Shown here: positions 10,100 to 23,506 of the stretch, piece by piece
How positions within the stretch are numbered: the first letter of the stretch is position 1
Layout of the letters: every line of letters starts with the position of its first letter
Translations under genes and position numbers: made by a program
The notes under the pieces: model-generated
Told to the model about the DNA's origin: nothing
Database searches by the model: none
What the model saw: the letters and a program-made list of their open reading frames with translations, nothing else
Source of the DNA: Atopsyche davidsoni
Lineage: Eukaryota; Arthropoda; Insecta; Trichoptera; Hydrobiosidae
Length of the DNA stretch: 64,000 nucleotides
Reading direction: 5' to 3'
Assembly: GCA_022113835.1 (NCBI GenBank)
Contig: JAILWY010000024.1
Coordinates: forward strand, 4,406,501 to 4,470,500

Positions 10100-12185
10100 G
10101 TTGGCTCTGTGCTCACCCTACTGGTATCTATCTTGGGGATGTTTTTACGGGCAGTTTCAGAAAGTATGAGATAATTTTGACAATTTGGTCTGGTAAATTA
10201 CCCGGATATAAGAAATTGACGGTGCCGTGAAGCTTTTTTATATTTAAAAGCTCAATTTTGAGCGCATTTTATTGATTGTAAAACCTAAGGGAAGGTAGCA
10301 AAGGTTTTAAGAGATAGTAAAATGTTTCTGTCAGTACAAATTACTAGCGGCTTCGCTGGCGTGAATTTTACACTCATGAATATAAATAACGGAATTCTTG
10401 CCGCTTCTTATTGAAATTTTTTTTTAGAAGAGTCTGTAAGATAATCTCAAATTTTCATTCTTGAATAAGTATTAGCTTACATGAAAGAAAATATTTCAAA
10501 ACTGAAAAATCCTGTTTTTTTAATATAAATAAAAAGACTTATTTGGGGAGTAGAATATATAATAAAAAAATATCTAAAGTGAACAGGACGACTGACTTCT
10601 ATTATTAATATTAGATAAGTGAATTCATTACTTACTATAACTAAAATATTTCGTTGGTACATGGAGCATTAATGTGTAATAAAAAGCTGCACCATCTTTC
10701 ATTTTCCCATAGTACTTATTCCTGTTCTAATTACTTTTGTTTTGTGGGTTGTTTACTTACCCTTAAGCAGATGTATGCTCTTACTTATCGCACCAAAAAA
10801 ATATATCCCCACTGAATAGCGCCAACTTCCCTTTTCTTTTTCCACCCTCTACCTAGGTAAGCTGTCCTAAGTGGCTTTTTCAGTTTTTTTGCTGAAAATT
10901 AGTCCGGAGAGCTAATGACGTCACAGTAGCCTTCAGAAGAACGTCATTTTTTGCTTTCGTTCATTTTTTAGGAGCTGAAAAAATTGACGGTCGAATTACC
11001 ATTTTCAGGACCTCCTGGAAACCTATAATGAGGAGCGCTAAAGCCTTCAGGGGACGCGGAATTAATTACACGTTCCGTATTCATTAAGTCACATCTCAGG
11101 GACCATCAATCCCTTGATGAACGGAGACTTTAAAGCTCACTTGCGATTTGTACGTAAGAATTGTGTTTTGTGAAATATTCTACTAATAAAGCTCTATTTT
11201 ATTGAGTGATAAATTAAAAAAGCTCTTTGTACGCTTTTTTATTTTCCCAAGCCTCTGGATAATCCCAAAAATCTGGATAAGTAAGTTACGATAGTCTTTA
11301 GAATCAATTATTTTTATATATGACATAAACTTATCTTCACATGAGACATTCGGGAGTTGAATTTTTGTTTCTGAGAAATTTATTTGAGCTTTGCATGATT
11401 CTGGGATCCAAGAGTTGAATTATTTTTTGATGAATCGAGCAATGAGTTTTTTTTTAAATTATTTAAACTTCATCTAAGTCCATTTTTTAAGATAAAAAAA
11501 TCACACAATTTATTTTGATTTTAATTGAAGCTTTATGTGTAAAAAAATGGTTATTAGAATATGTTTTGTGTGATTTGCCTTTTTCTTGTGAGGTTTAAGT
11601 ATAAATCGTGGCACTGTACTCTAGGGAGAATAGTTTTCAGCACAAATGTTCATGATCTTGCCAAAGTAGTGAGGAATTTCAGTAAGCTCGTATGGCCGCA
11701 CAAATATTGTCTTATCAACTTTATTCAATGATAAGTACGACGAGACTTTACCGGGAATGTAAGTAATTTAAGTTAGCTTGTATGGCCGCCCAAATGGCGT
11801 CCCATCGAGTTGTTTCAATAATTTGTGTATATAAAACTTCCCAAGTGTTTTTTTTTCCTGACGCGCCCAAATAACGGAGACTCTTACGGATTTCGGACGT
11901 AATTGTCACTTTAAACTTTGCGGAGGACAAAGCCTCGAGACTCTGTGAATTCAAATGAGAACTTTTTCGTATTCGGCCAAGTTTTTACTTGGGCAGAGTT
12001 TTTACTGTTACTCCGCTTTGCCGAAGCTGTGTAAATAAAGTGATTGTCTGGGGAAAATTATATCAGGCTATTAAAGAGGACAGCGTTACGCCGCCAGAGA
12101 GTCCGGGCAAGGATGTCTAAGGATGCTATGGATTGGCTATATATATATATATTTATAACGACTTTTTCATGTACCAACCCTGAAA
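10100..12185. other. AT-rich intergenic stretch
   Basis: No gene recognised. A weak tandem duplication is visible at about 11676-11730 and 11758-11825 (related GCTCGTATGGCCGCACAAAT and GCTTGTATGGCCGCCCAAAT cores). Otherwise I see nothing definite. Confidence 0.5.
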
Positions 12186-12187
12186 GG

Positions 12188-12375
12188 AGGCTAGTGACTT
12201 TTTCACTGAACATATCGGTTTTCTTAGGGAGAATAGTTTAGTTGGTCCCATAGTCTCTCTAAGCCGCAATTTTACATTTGAAAGAAAGCTCTACGTATTA
12301 CTGCTACCCAATAAGATTATTAAACAATTCTTTACTTACAAAGCTTTGGTATTTAGATCTGCAGCAAGTTATTCA
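12188..12375 (+). repeat. Dispersed repeat, copy shared with 61.45 kb
   Basis: GTGACTTTTTCACTGA, CGTATTACTGCTACCCAATA and TTTAGATCTGCAGCAAG recur in the same order and strand at about 61442-61653. It is a diverged interspersed repeat of unknown class. Confidence 0.55.
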
Positions 12376-12585
12376 TATTTATTTAAAAATTAATCTAACG
12401 ATCACATTATAATTACTTCATGCAGTTTTTGTATTGAACATAAATTATCATTGAAAATGGTCGTTTCGATTAACACATTGACCATAGTAACTTAAAATTT
12501 ATAATCAACGATAAATGTTTAAATACATATTTGAATATTTTTAAACAGATATCTATTTACTAGATCTAAAATATGTTTATGTAAT

Positions 12586-12752
12586 TATAATTATAAAAAG
12601 TAACTTTGTATTTTTGTCTTCACTTTTGAAATTATGAAAACATGACTAATCTGATGATGATCCGGTCATTGTGTCGAAACTAGTTATGAAAATAATTTCA
12701 ATAAACTCAAAAGTGAAGACAAAAATACAAAGTTTTATTTTATAATTATAGT
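12586..12752. mobile_element. Fold-back element with perfect 28-bp arms and a CTGATGA...GAAAC core
   Basis: 12602-12629 is the exact reverse complement of 12707-12734, and flanking TATAATTATA boxes extend the arms. The 77-bp centre contains CTGATGA (12651-12657) and CGAAAC (12675-12680), separated by a weak stem. This arrangement recalls termini of Penelope-like elements, some of which carry hammerhead ribozyme motifs. Stem II is poor, so activity is doubtful. Confidence 0.55.
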
Positions 12753-13831
12753 TATAATAATGGATCTTCACCATTCAAATGCCTTGTCCCTCAACAAGAT
12801 GTTTATGTAATTCAAGAAATGGTATAAAAATATTTGAAAAGTAGATAATGAAATTATTTCTTTCTATTTCGTTGTTTGGATACACCGAGAGGTGGATTTT
12901 ATTATTTAATTAAACTAAAAGTGTTTTCATTTTCTCAACCCTGGTTTTTAAACTGTTCTTTCGGACGTCATTTTTAAAGTGAGGCAAGTGACACTTTCCT
13001 GCGAATAAAAGAAAGAGAGGACGAAGAAATGCCATAACGGTCTTCTTGAGAGTGAACGAGACAGCCTTAATTAATGGCTCCGCTTAGCAGGAAAGAGGAG
13101 CTTCTTTTTTCAGGGGTGCGTCCAAACAATGGGGACAAGCTGCAAAATGATATATTTCATGTATTTTTTATTGCGCTATTTTTTCAAGCCTTATTTGTTA
13201 AGAGGGATGTCTTTTTTAGAGCCTCCATGAAAAGCGGCAGTATAAGCAAATGGTTTCTTGCAGTAAATTTTTAGGGTTTGCTTTTTGAATCTGGTAAGAT
13301 GACAAGGAACTTAAATCTTAATAGAGATTTTATGGAGGAAATTGTATTTATTGTTTTCTCTTATATCCTTCACGTTTTGTGCTATGTCCTGTTTACGCGA
13401 TTTGTTATTGTAATGGCAAGAAAATACTAGTTAAATATTTATTCGCATTTCGTCACGTTTGCATTACAACCATAAAGTATCATTTGTTCATATTTGATAT
13501 GTTTACATAAAGACAGAGTAGTATTTGGCGATCTAGTTTAAAAGTGCCAAGCTATGATTTTATGAATTTAAAATCACGTATATCAATGTCTTGTTATTAT
13601 TAAAAAAATGTTAGAACTCAGAACAATGGTTTGGTGGTCATTTATTATGTAATAAGCTGCAGTAGTTACAGGGACAGGAGATTTGATAAGGCGTCATTGG
13701 ATATTAAAAATAATTTATTTCGATACCAACTCTTTTGGTTTTTTTTTTGTATGCAAACCTCTAAACAAATTGAACCTGAGACACCATGATATTTAAAAAA
13801 ATCAAGTCAAGTTCTAGCTAGCTGCCATTTT

Positions 13832-14311
13832 TCACTGGTGAATTTCTACTTTCATAAAACAGTGATCTACACAAACATTTCCAGCGGACATTTTTAAAAA
13901 GTACACGATTTTTAATACTGCAACACTTGCACGATTGCACAGCTTCCAGATCATGCACTTTGGTTCCGATTCTTGTGAAATTACAACCGTACATTTGAGC
14001 GAGCGCCAAAATATATTCATAAATTTTATTTCCGAAATTCTGGGCGAAATTACCGAATGAATCCACTTCAAGAGGCTGGGGCGCACGTCGGGAATTAATC
14101 TGAAGTTCCAACGGTAGAATATTCCATATATCTTGAGGATCATTTGAGTCAAGGAGACCATATATATTGCCGCTATTCTATGACCCAGAGTTATTAGGCA
14201 CTGGCGACTGGCACTGATGTATTCCGCTCTTTCCTTATAATTATTCGATTCATACGACATATCTAGGCCGGATTTAATATATTCTATATTTTTATCGTTT
14301 GATAATTTCAA
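13832..14311 (-). other. Unassigned 159-codon ORF
   Basis: A 159-codon stop-free minus-strand ORF, overlapped in another frame by a 97-codon ORF (13818-14111). Runs this long are uncommon in DNA this AT-rich. The protein (for example RPSLLKWIHSVISPRISEIK) has no motif I recognise, no evident signal peptide and no clear splice context. It could be decayed transposon coding sequence or chance. Confidence 0.15.
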
Positions 14312-15110
14312 TTAACAAACATTTTAATTCTATTTATGTTGTATATGCGTAAATTGTATACTTTGTCTATGAATTGTGTTTTGCGTCTGGACAAAGTCGC
14401 CACTTTCAGTGGGCGAAGTAAAAACGACCATTTGAACTATTTACTAAGCTGGTGAAAGAAAAAGCCTCAAACCCAAATATAAAACATGTAGGAATATGAA
14501 CAGTTATATTATTATTATCTATATACATATCTAAAACACATTAGTTTGCAAGTTTTATGGTCATTTTTAATGAGTTTCACTTTGGAGGTTTGATTTAATT
14601 TTACGTGATATGAAAGATTCTGCGGTCATATATTACCTGAATTATTGATAAATGTGCAATTAATAGTTTTTTCAACTGATAATAAATGAAAACCATAATA
14701 AAAATGATATTAATATTTATAGTGATTACAAAGTTAGTACAAGGTATCAGTGAAAATTCAATGTAGTACTAGAAGTAGAAATTATAAAAGTCTTAACAAA
14801 TGAGTGTCCTTGGTCTTGAGTCATTTTTTTCAAAATATAAAAGGTGAAACTGAAATTTTGATGATATTATTTCAAACATTGAACAACACCTGCCTTTTGT
14901 GTACCAAATGATTTGTCGAGTTAATTTTGTTCAAAATTTAATACGTTTTGCAAATTAACAAAAATTTAGGTCGGAGTCGATGTACACACGGATTTATTTA
15001 ATATTTCATGACAGATTTTTTTAAAATAAAAATATTAGTATTCTAGAAAAAACTAAGTACTCGACTCCACAATTGATTTAAAACTTCTCGTAATTTATAT
15101 TGAGTGCAGC

Positions 15111-15140
15111 TTCACGGGAGTGGGTTCGAATCCGATCTCA
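15111..15140 (+). repeat. tRNA-derived relic (B box)
   Basis: A perfect Pol III B box (GGTTCGAATCC, 15123-15133) in a 3'-half tRNA-like context, without a convincing A box upstream. Probably a truncated SINE. Confidence 0.35.
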
Positions 15141-16316
15141 CAAAATATCTTCACAGATTTTTACCATCGTTTCATATGTGAAAGAATAACTGATAAACAT
15201 GTTGATATAAATATTATTTGTGTTTGAAAAAAGCGTGTGTAAATCATAATTTTTTAAAATTACTTCCGTTCATTGTAATTTATTTTCCCTATTGATAAAG
15301 GCTGTCAATGAGTACTTCTATATATTTTACGACGTGTCTAACGTTTGATTCCACAGAAGCCAGAATTACGGAAATTCTCTGATTGCCTGGTAAACAAAAT
15401 TCACAGGAAAGATATATCTTCAAAAAAAAAAAAAAAAACAGGGATTCTGCTAAAAATATTTCAGGCAATAATAACACCGATGCGAAGGTTGTTGGTGTAA
15501 ATTGTAAAAAGTCGAAGGGAGGCTCTCCCCTCGCTTACCCACCCTGTCTTACATCACCCCCTCGCTCACTACCCCCGGGCAATATGCTAATACGGGTGCA
15601 AATTTGTTTTGGCGCTTATCCCCACAGCTTTCAAAACTGCTATCCTTACATATTTTTATATTTATGGCATTGGTCACAGTGAAAACACTGCTTATAGATT
15701 TAAAATATGTGTTGGAAAGTCGTATTGCAGCGATTTTTTTTACAAATTAACAGCGTGTGCTCTTAAAGATATGCATTCATTTTATTAAAAAAAATATATA
15801 ATTTTATTATTTTACTCGTGTATTTATTGTGATGCAACATCGCAGCAACTATTTTTTGAATTTTAACGAAGTTTCATTAACACCTTTTAAAAATATAAAT
15901 TATATCACATGACTTGTTCTAAAGCATATCGCATATTTTAAGGTTTATCATTTACATTGAAAACGTAAAATGCGACTCACCGTTTGAGAGCACAGTCTAT
16001 GTTAATCAGAATTTGTTAATTACAAACTGGATTTTTAACGTGAAATTTTTCGCGCTACCCAAAAATTTATTTATTTTTATATTTAAGGTTCTATAAAGAT
16101 CATGGGGGGTGGGAGAAAAGAGGGGCGGGGTCTGTCAGCTGCAGCCGAGGATTAGCTTGACTTTCGGCCGGCAAGTTTAAATTTACAACGGGATATAGTT
16201 GTTATTAATACCCATTATCGTTTAATGAAAAAATCCTTTTATATTATTCCATACATCATACTATAAAAATATAAATAATAAATAACATGAGTTAGCCCAA
16301 TAACGTCAGGTTTAAA

Positions 16317-16402
16317 TTCACCAGTTAGGATGGGAGTCAAACGTAAGAACTCTAGATCAATAATATATGGTTAAAACCACTGAGCCATCAAACCATCTAA
16401 GA
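16317..16402 (-). repeat. tRNA-derived SINE relic with A and B boxes
   Basis: On the minus strand there is a perfect A box TGGCTCAGTGG (16377-16387). A B-box-like GTTTGACTCCC follows about 33 nt later (16332-16343), which is normal tRNA spacing. No good acceptor stem is seen. Confidence 0.45.
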
Positions 16403-16904
16403 TTAAGATTTTTTTACTACGCATATGTTCATAAAGTTAATTAAATGCAAACAGTATCATTTTATGCTTACGATTTATTTAAAAGCAACAAAAAAGTCAT
16501 TATTTTTTATGGCGTTCGGTAATCGATACTTTTTATAGAACCCCAATCAAAATGGGTTCTTGTGGCATCCCGAGGTGTTTTATGGTGTTATTATGTGGTG
16601 TAATATGACCCATCTTGCAAATTGATTTTGTCTTAATTTTTTTTATAGTGTAATAAATATTTTATTAAAAATGAAATGGCTTTATTTCACTGCTTCCATT
16701 GAAACTTACTGGGATTTTTTAAAAATATTTTTGTTTAGTCAATGTTATCAAACAGAACTTTTGAAAATAGTGATATAAATAGAAATCACGCTCTGAAAAT
16801 ATGCGTATTCTAGTAACTTTATATAATTTTAATATATAATTAGCAATAAACGAATATTTATTGATTGTTATAAATGCCAGAGTTTGTTAGGAAAATATTT
16901 TATA

Positions 16905-17155
16905 ACTAGCAATGTAGCCCGTCATAAAATGACGTATTTGATGAATATTGAAATTTGCTAAAGCATATTTTAAAGTTTATGAATGAAAATATTATCCTAT
17001 CGTCTTGAAATTCGGCACATAGCTGCGGAAAAATTTACTTAACTTATGTGCAAAAAATCAGCGTTGTATCTTTTAAGATATTCTATACAGAACGGAAAAA
17101 TGAAACATACATACAAACATACAAACACACAATGGCTATTATTATAGTAGATAAT
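16905..17155 (+). mobile_element. Retroposon 3'-end-like repeat
   Basis: A small hairpin (CGTCAT AAA ATGACG, 16920-16934) opens the stretch, which ends in a short (ACATACAA)n simple repeat (about 17106-17130). Such ends are common in insect LINE/SINE tails. No protein remains. Confidence 0.3.
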
Positions 17156-17159
17156 GTTG

Positions 17160-20100
17160 TTGAGTAGCAAAAATATGCAGATCTAAACCTTCATAGATAA
17201 AACTGCAGTGTAGAAGACTTCACTAATTTCCCCCTGAGAAAACCATGAACAGACATAAAGAACCTGGAAACCTACGAGACTATTCTCCATTAAAAAACCA
17301 TAAACAGATCGCTGAGATAGTCAAAAACCTTCCCCGAGTAGAGACATCTGAAGAAGATAAATGCTTTGAACATTATGTTATCGCCAATTGAACAAATTAT
17401 TTTTTGTTTTATTTTATATCTACATAAAAAATATTTTTTAATTTTTACTCATTAAAAAAATATATATGTTTATATTTACACTATCTGCGTGTAAATAATT
17501 AACGTCATATTGAATATTTTATGGTAAAAATAATTTTGTAGAAAAGTTGCAACTGTAGTTATCAACATATCGAATAAATTTTAAATATTAAAATATAAAA
17601 AAAATATTAAGCAGTTCCGACGTGAAAAATTAAACAAATTGGTTAAAATACACTTGAAATATCATTCTTTGTTTTCACTAAAAAATCTTCATAACTCAAA
17701 ACCAAGAAATCAAGAAACCAAGAAAAAAATCATTGATCTAGACATAATACAACATGTAAAAATTTAAGTGGATAAACAGTGTAAATGTTTGAATTAAGCT
17801 GTGAATAGATAAAGGTTTTAAAAATACAAATATTAAAATAAAACAATGTGTTTATTTAATAAAGTTTATTAATACCATCCTCTCCTTTTTTGTGATAACA
17901 ATATTTTTGTTGACTATTTGCGGTAAAATAGGTGGGTATATTATATGCAAACAATACAATCATTATATAAAAGTGTTTAATCAATAATTGTATAAAATCA
18001 TGTGTTTAACTAAAATGAAGACAAAATTTTATTGATAATATTTAATTAAATTATAACTAATACTCTGCTATTAACTAGCATGTCAACAGTATGTGCATAA
18101 AAATCATACATTTATTTTCCTAAGGGATGAGAAAAAATTATATTTTATATATGTTTTATATACACACAAATAATAATTCCACCTTTTCATAAATTTAACA
18201 ATTATATTATTATATGTACATTACTTCGAGTATGTAATCGGTCTAAAATATTTATTTTTTATAAACTTAATTAATTGATACAAGTCGGCGTCATTCTCTT
18301 GTTCAAATAGATTCTCTTCACCTTTTAGGATTTTAGGAAATACCCAAGAAGAAATTAAAAATTAGTTATACCTTATTCATTACCTGAGTTTTAATATTTT
18401 TTATTCCGATACCTTTTCAGGAATGCATTTTTTTCCTGTAAAAGTCTTCGATTGGCAGGAGAATATTGTGATTATTTCCATAGTACATTAGTAAGTATAT
18501 ATAGACGAAGAATTATAATTCAGAGTATTTACAGTCGTTTGTTATATCATTCGTGATCATCGCCATTGTAAAGTTGTGGTTATTTTACATAATTTATTGC
18601 ATTTTTTAAATATTTTGCATAGGTTTATCGTTGGTCCATAAATATTTTTACAAATCAAACATAAAAACTCAAAAAAAACCATTCAAAAGTTTCCTTCTTC
18701 AATATTTTTATTAAAAACAAACCACACAAGATTTATATAGTAAGACAAATAGATGATCGATAAGTTTGTGTTTCAGTTAACTGAAAATCTGCATTTAGTT
18801 TGTTTAATAAATTCATGAAATTAAAGCTCAAAGTTATAATATTATCAGCTAATGATAAATGGCAGATTTATTTTCACATGAAAGCAAAAAAGTTTGTAGA
18901 CACTGTAAACCCCCCATGAAAGTAATATTGACTAATTGTTATGTTGATTGCTAATTGTTATACACAGTGGATTTTCATTAAATTTATTTGTTTTGATATA
19001 ATTAATATAAAAATCAACGCCATTTAGGTCATTTGTATGTATATTAGATATGCTTACATGCCATGTCTTTAATGATCTGAATTTTTTATTTTAAGCTGCA
19101 AATAAAATCATCTTTATGTTGATAAAAATTACTGACCATCAGAAATCCCAAAAAATATTCTGCTAAATAAAAAAGGCTATTGTTTTCAATGATATTCTAT
19201 TGATGTTCATGGCTTGGGTACCAGCGTAAGAATTTTATTTTTTAAAGGTTGCCAAGTAAATATGCAGGTTTTTAAATAAATAATTTATTATTATTTAAGT
19301 ATGCAGACGTAAACAAAACAACCTCATTTCAGACTACTATAACATAAATAAAACTACAACCCTCTACCGAGAGCAAGAAGATGCTTGGCTGAAGTATGAA
19401 AAGTAAGTTTATTATCTTGAGTGTTTGTGATACTTGCAGGTGCCAGGGGATTGAATTATTTTCTAGGAAGTCCACCACGCTAAGAAACCTTATTAAAAAC
19501 ATAAAATTATCCATACAACAATTTTTAAAATAATATAAATAAAATTTTATTTCTAACTCCGAGCAAAGTAGAAAAAGCTCAATATTGGATTGTTTGTTTT
19601 TTCTTGCAGGTAGTAAAATATTTATCATTTTAACTTGGATTTTTATAAGTAGACATGATAAGTAGAAATTATCATGTCTGATTCATGATTTGCTCAAGTC
19701 GCGTAATAATATAAAATAATAAATTATTTTCAAGTATGAATATATTTCATGAAAAATCAATAAAATGGTTCCAGATAAATGTCCGCTTATCTTATGCATT
19801 GTTTGCTATCTATAAAAAAAAAATTAGTTGAGTTGATATTACTTTATCATTTTTAAGGCATTAAGGAGCGCCGGTCTACAAAATTGTACGCAAGATTACA
19901 AATTGGTAATTGAAAAATAATCTAAACAATCTTCGATATTAAAATGCTCTTCGAGAATATTTCACAACATAAAAAGCATTAAATATATTCCTAAACTAAA
20001 ATCGACACATTTCTAAGCCGTTTTAGTTTAAGGAAGTAAAAAAATTCAGTAACCACCTAGCACATTGGCTGTTTTTAATTGTTGTTTAAATTTTATTGAT

Positions 20101-22500
20101 AAAGAGTATTAATATATTTGAAATGACTTCGCCATGAAGTACATCTTTTATCAATAAAAAAATACGCACTTCGCAATGAATGCAACAATACAATTAAAAA
20201 TTAAGCGTATCCATTTTTTTGTCTTCAAAATTAACGAAGAAAAAATAATTTAATGAAAAAAGGTCATAAAAACCAAATTATTTCGCGATTTTTAATATAA
20301 AAAATGAAAATCAATTATTTAAATCAAATTGAGGTTTTATGGATTTTCCATAAAAAAAAATTGTTTTAACGTTAACAATAGAAATTTAGGCAAAAGAAAC
20401 GAAAATATCAACATTAAATAAATTGTTCAAGTATACAGGGTGTTTACTTAGTTTTTCGGGGGTGGTAGAAGCACTCTAAATATTTTTTACTGTCCAAAGG
20501 GTTGACTCGAGAACCTTCTTGCTGAATAGGTCAGATCTGAAACGCATTTGTTTTTATGAGTACCTATATAAATATTTTCGGAATGGTATGCAAAGCTCAG
20601 CATATTTTCATTTGGATTTTCATAGAAAACTTAAATAAAACATCTGCTAATAAGATTTTGATCATATAAGTAATAATGTTTGGTGATATTCCCACGTTTT
20701 TGAAGTGATAAGTTTCGAGGAAAGCATATCTCTGCATGAAGGTGCTAATCTAGCATGTTGACAAAACTAGTCGCTTGCGAAAAAAAAACTGACAAGGAAC
20801 ATCACTAAATGTTTTTGATAATAAAATTTAAACTGAACTCTATTAAATACCAAAAAAAATTTGACAGTGGAAAAAATGGATGTTTACAATAAAATATTAT
20901 TTATCGAATGGATAGAAACTTTTTAAAATTTTATTTATTAGGGAATTTTTTTTATTATTAATAATATTAACAACACTCTGACTTCAACAAAAATTACAAG
21001 TAATACTATTTTTAAAAGTAAAATAAAAAATATATATTAGTCCTCTTTTGTATTCAGTAACTATTTTATGTTTTTGAGCTTTTGGTTTGTTAAGTTTTTG
21101 GTATTTAGTTGGAATGTGACATCAGACATGGTAATTACATTTAATCGTTAACTGATCTTAACATCTTAAAAATGTGAACAATTTTTGTGAACAAAAATGT
21201 AACGAAGGCTGTACTGCTAATGGTGGCTGTGCTGCTTAACGGAACCGGTAGTAGTCGACAATGTCTAGAAAGCCGCACTCATTTTTGTTTATAAAATCTT
21301 TGAAATGACCAGGATATGACGATATTTATGTTTGTGCTCTTTTTCAGGGCTTCTACAAACCATAGACTTCAGATCATATTTAAAAAAACCCCTGAAAGGT
21401 GAAAACGCTCCCAAACGAATGTGATTGTAATTTCCTAGCTATATGAATTTTCATATTTATTGATGAGTATGAAGTTTAACAAATATTAAATAAACAAGAT
21501 AGGTTACCTTTTTAACTATATGGTTTCTTCCAGTTTCAATACAAAACTGATTTTATTTTATTTAAGATCCACGTCAGTTTATTTTATTGATACAAAAAAT
21601 TCTCATTTATTCTCACTGTCAAAAAATCTTTTTTTTAAAAATATATTTTATGTTAAATATTATAGAAGGAAATTTTTGAGTTAGACACATAATAGCTTAA
21701 ACAATCAAAAACAAGATCATTTGTAATATATTTAAAAATGTATATTACTGTTGATTTGATTTTTGTTTTATTTAAAGCGTTATAATGGAGTCATGCAAAT
21801 ACAACGAGGCTGTTATTTTTTTTTGTAAATTAAAGGTGTGTAATGGTTCACGAGATGTGCAATCACAATGAGATAAACCTTAAATTACAGCTTTTTTTAT
21901 ACCTGTCCGGTTTCAGTTTAAAAACAATATAAAAAAAGGTGATACATAAACATAACCACAAAAAAACTAAATAGTGCAGAGAGTTCTTTAAAAAATTACA
22001 CATTTTCCAAGCTATATGTCTACCATCGTAATACTAGGTTATGTTCGAGTTCACGTTCAAGTCATGTTCACGTCACGATACGATTAAATGTCATGTTTTA
22101 TTCACACATAGAGCCCACATTAAATATATTTTTTAATAAAACTTCCCTAGTCGATCATCACTCATGGAAAACATAATCTTTTCACGTTCATCGTTAATTT
22201 CTTCTTTATTAGTTTTTGTTTTCATCACTTGCGAATGGTGTTAACGATTATTTTAACTATGTTTTTTTTTAAATTCATTTAAGTCTTTGAGTAAAATCAA
22301 TATTTTCAGTGTCTTACGGTGCAGCAATATCACAGTATAAGGCTTAAAATAACACACTTTCAACGTACACGCTGTATAAATAAACACAGTTTAGACCTAT
22401 AGAAACAGATTTTCAGTTTGCTATAGAAATTTTTATTAATTATAATTATAAAATTATCTACGAAATAGCAGTATAATTAGTTACACTCCATATCTGAGCA
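17160..22500. other. AT-rich intergenic stretch
   Basis: Very AT-rich with no recognised gene. A diverged piece of the 7.6-kb repeat is at about 17225-17260. A perfect 11-bp hairpin lies at 19651-19679. TACAGGGTGTTTACTTAG at about 20436 looks like one end of a Tc1/mariner-like MITE, with no partner end seen. Confidence 0.5.
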
Positions 22501-22517
22501 AAACACATGAAAAACAA

Positions 22518-22611
22518 AATGTCTAGGAGATTGCGACGATTAATTATTTGCGTTGTTGTCATGAAAAGCGAAATCGCTCACTATTAAAATTATCGTAACC
22601 TCCTAGACATT
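22518..22611. repeat. 94-nt fold-back hairpin
   Basis: The 19-nt arms 22518-22536 and 22593-22611 pair at 17 positions plus one G-U, with AATGTCTAGGAG at each outer end. The inner part continues as an imperfect hairpin centred on TCATGA (22559-22564). Size and shape would suit either a tiny fold-back MITE or a pre-miRNA-like hairpin. It lies about 0.9 kb beyond the neuroligin stop. Confidence 0.5.
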
Positions 22612-23138
22612 GAGTTATTGATGTTGATGTTGATAAATGATAAAAATTAGTTTACGTTTGTTTGACTAAGCTGTGGGAAATTAATTTTTAATGAAAATAA
22701 TACCAAAAAAAACCTTACTTAAAATTAAAAAAAAAAATGTTTTGAAACTCTTTTCAAATAAACTTTTAAACCTATTATTATATATTTAATATTTTTAAAG
22801 AAACAAAATATATTATTTGGAGTTAAATGTGCATATTTTGCTTTTAGGCCAATGTTAACAAAATTTATATTATTTGGTAACTATTAATCAATAACCTTAA
22901 GCACATCAGTTATTTGCTCATTCAATATTTTGTATTGCGTACTAACGATAGTACACAAACTTTCATATATTATTGCTAGCCTGAACAAACCCTAGAAAGG
23001 CGATTGTACTATGTCAATATGCTGTGTGCCAAGTCGTATTTAATTTAACAAATATGGAGTATTATTAATTACTTAGACATGTCGTAGGAGTCTTTTTGTA
23101 TTGAAATAAAATGTTTTGTTATACTATTAGAGATATAT

Positions 23139-23155
23139 TTTATTGTGTGTTTATT
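23139..23155 (-). promoter_or_regulatory. Possible polyadenylation signals of neuroligin
   Basis: Read on the minus strand, AATAAA occurs at 23139-23144 and 23150-23155, about 350-370 nt past the neuroligin stop. They are plausible poly(A) signals, but AATAAA is frequent by chance in DNA this AT-rich. A longer 3'UTR is equally possible. Confidence 0.25.
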
Positions 23156-23506
23156 AAACATACGAAGATTTGAGTAGAAATATAGAAAAAAATGTGAATG
23201 TGTGGCTTGCGTTAAATTCAGTTCCGCCGGAAAAATAAATATAAAAAATGTTTTGAATATTATACCCGACCACATGAAACGATGGAAAATTGTTGAAATC
23301 TATTTTCAATAATTTTAATAAAAATTTGAGATAGTTTTTGCTATAGATCTGCTTAAATCATAATAATATGTAAAACGTGTACGTTGGTTGGGGTTGTTTC
23401 AGTTCCTTCAGTCTATGTACCCAAGCCGTCAAACGAGGTTTTCGTCGCACCCCGACAGCGATACATTACTGTGACTATTGCTCCGCCGTAATCACCCACT
23501 CTGACG

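Larger units (their letters stand above)
12760..16310. other. AT-rich intergenic stretch
   Basis: It contains an unassigned ORF at 13832-14311 and a tRNA-derived B box at 15123, both listed separately. Otherwise there are no recognised genes. Confidence 0.5.

Noticed and set aside
10104..10228. Coding-like frame reading HPTGIYLGDVFTGSFRKYE
   Set aside because: Only about 40 codons, with no splice context or recognised family; chance is as likely.
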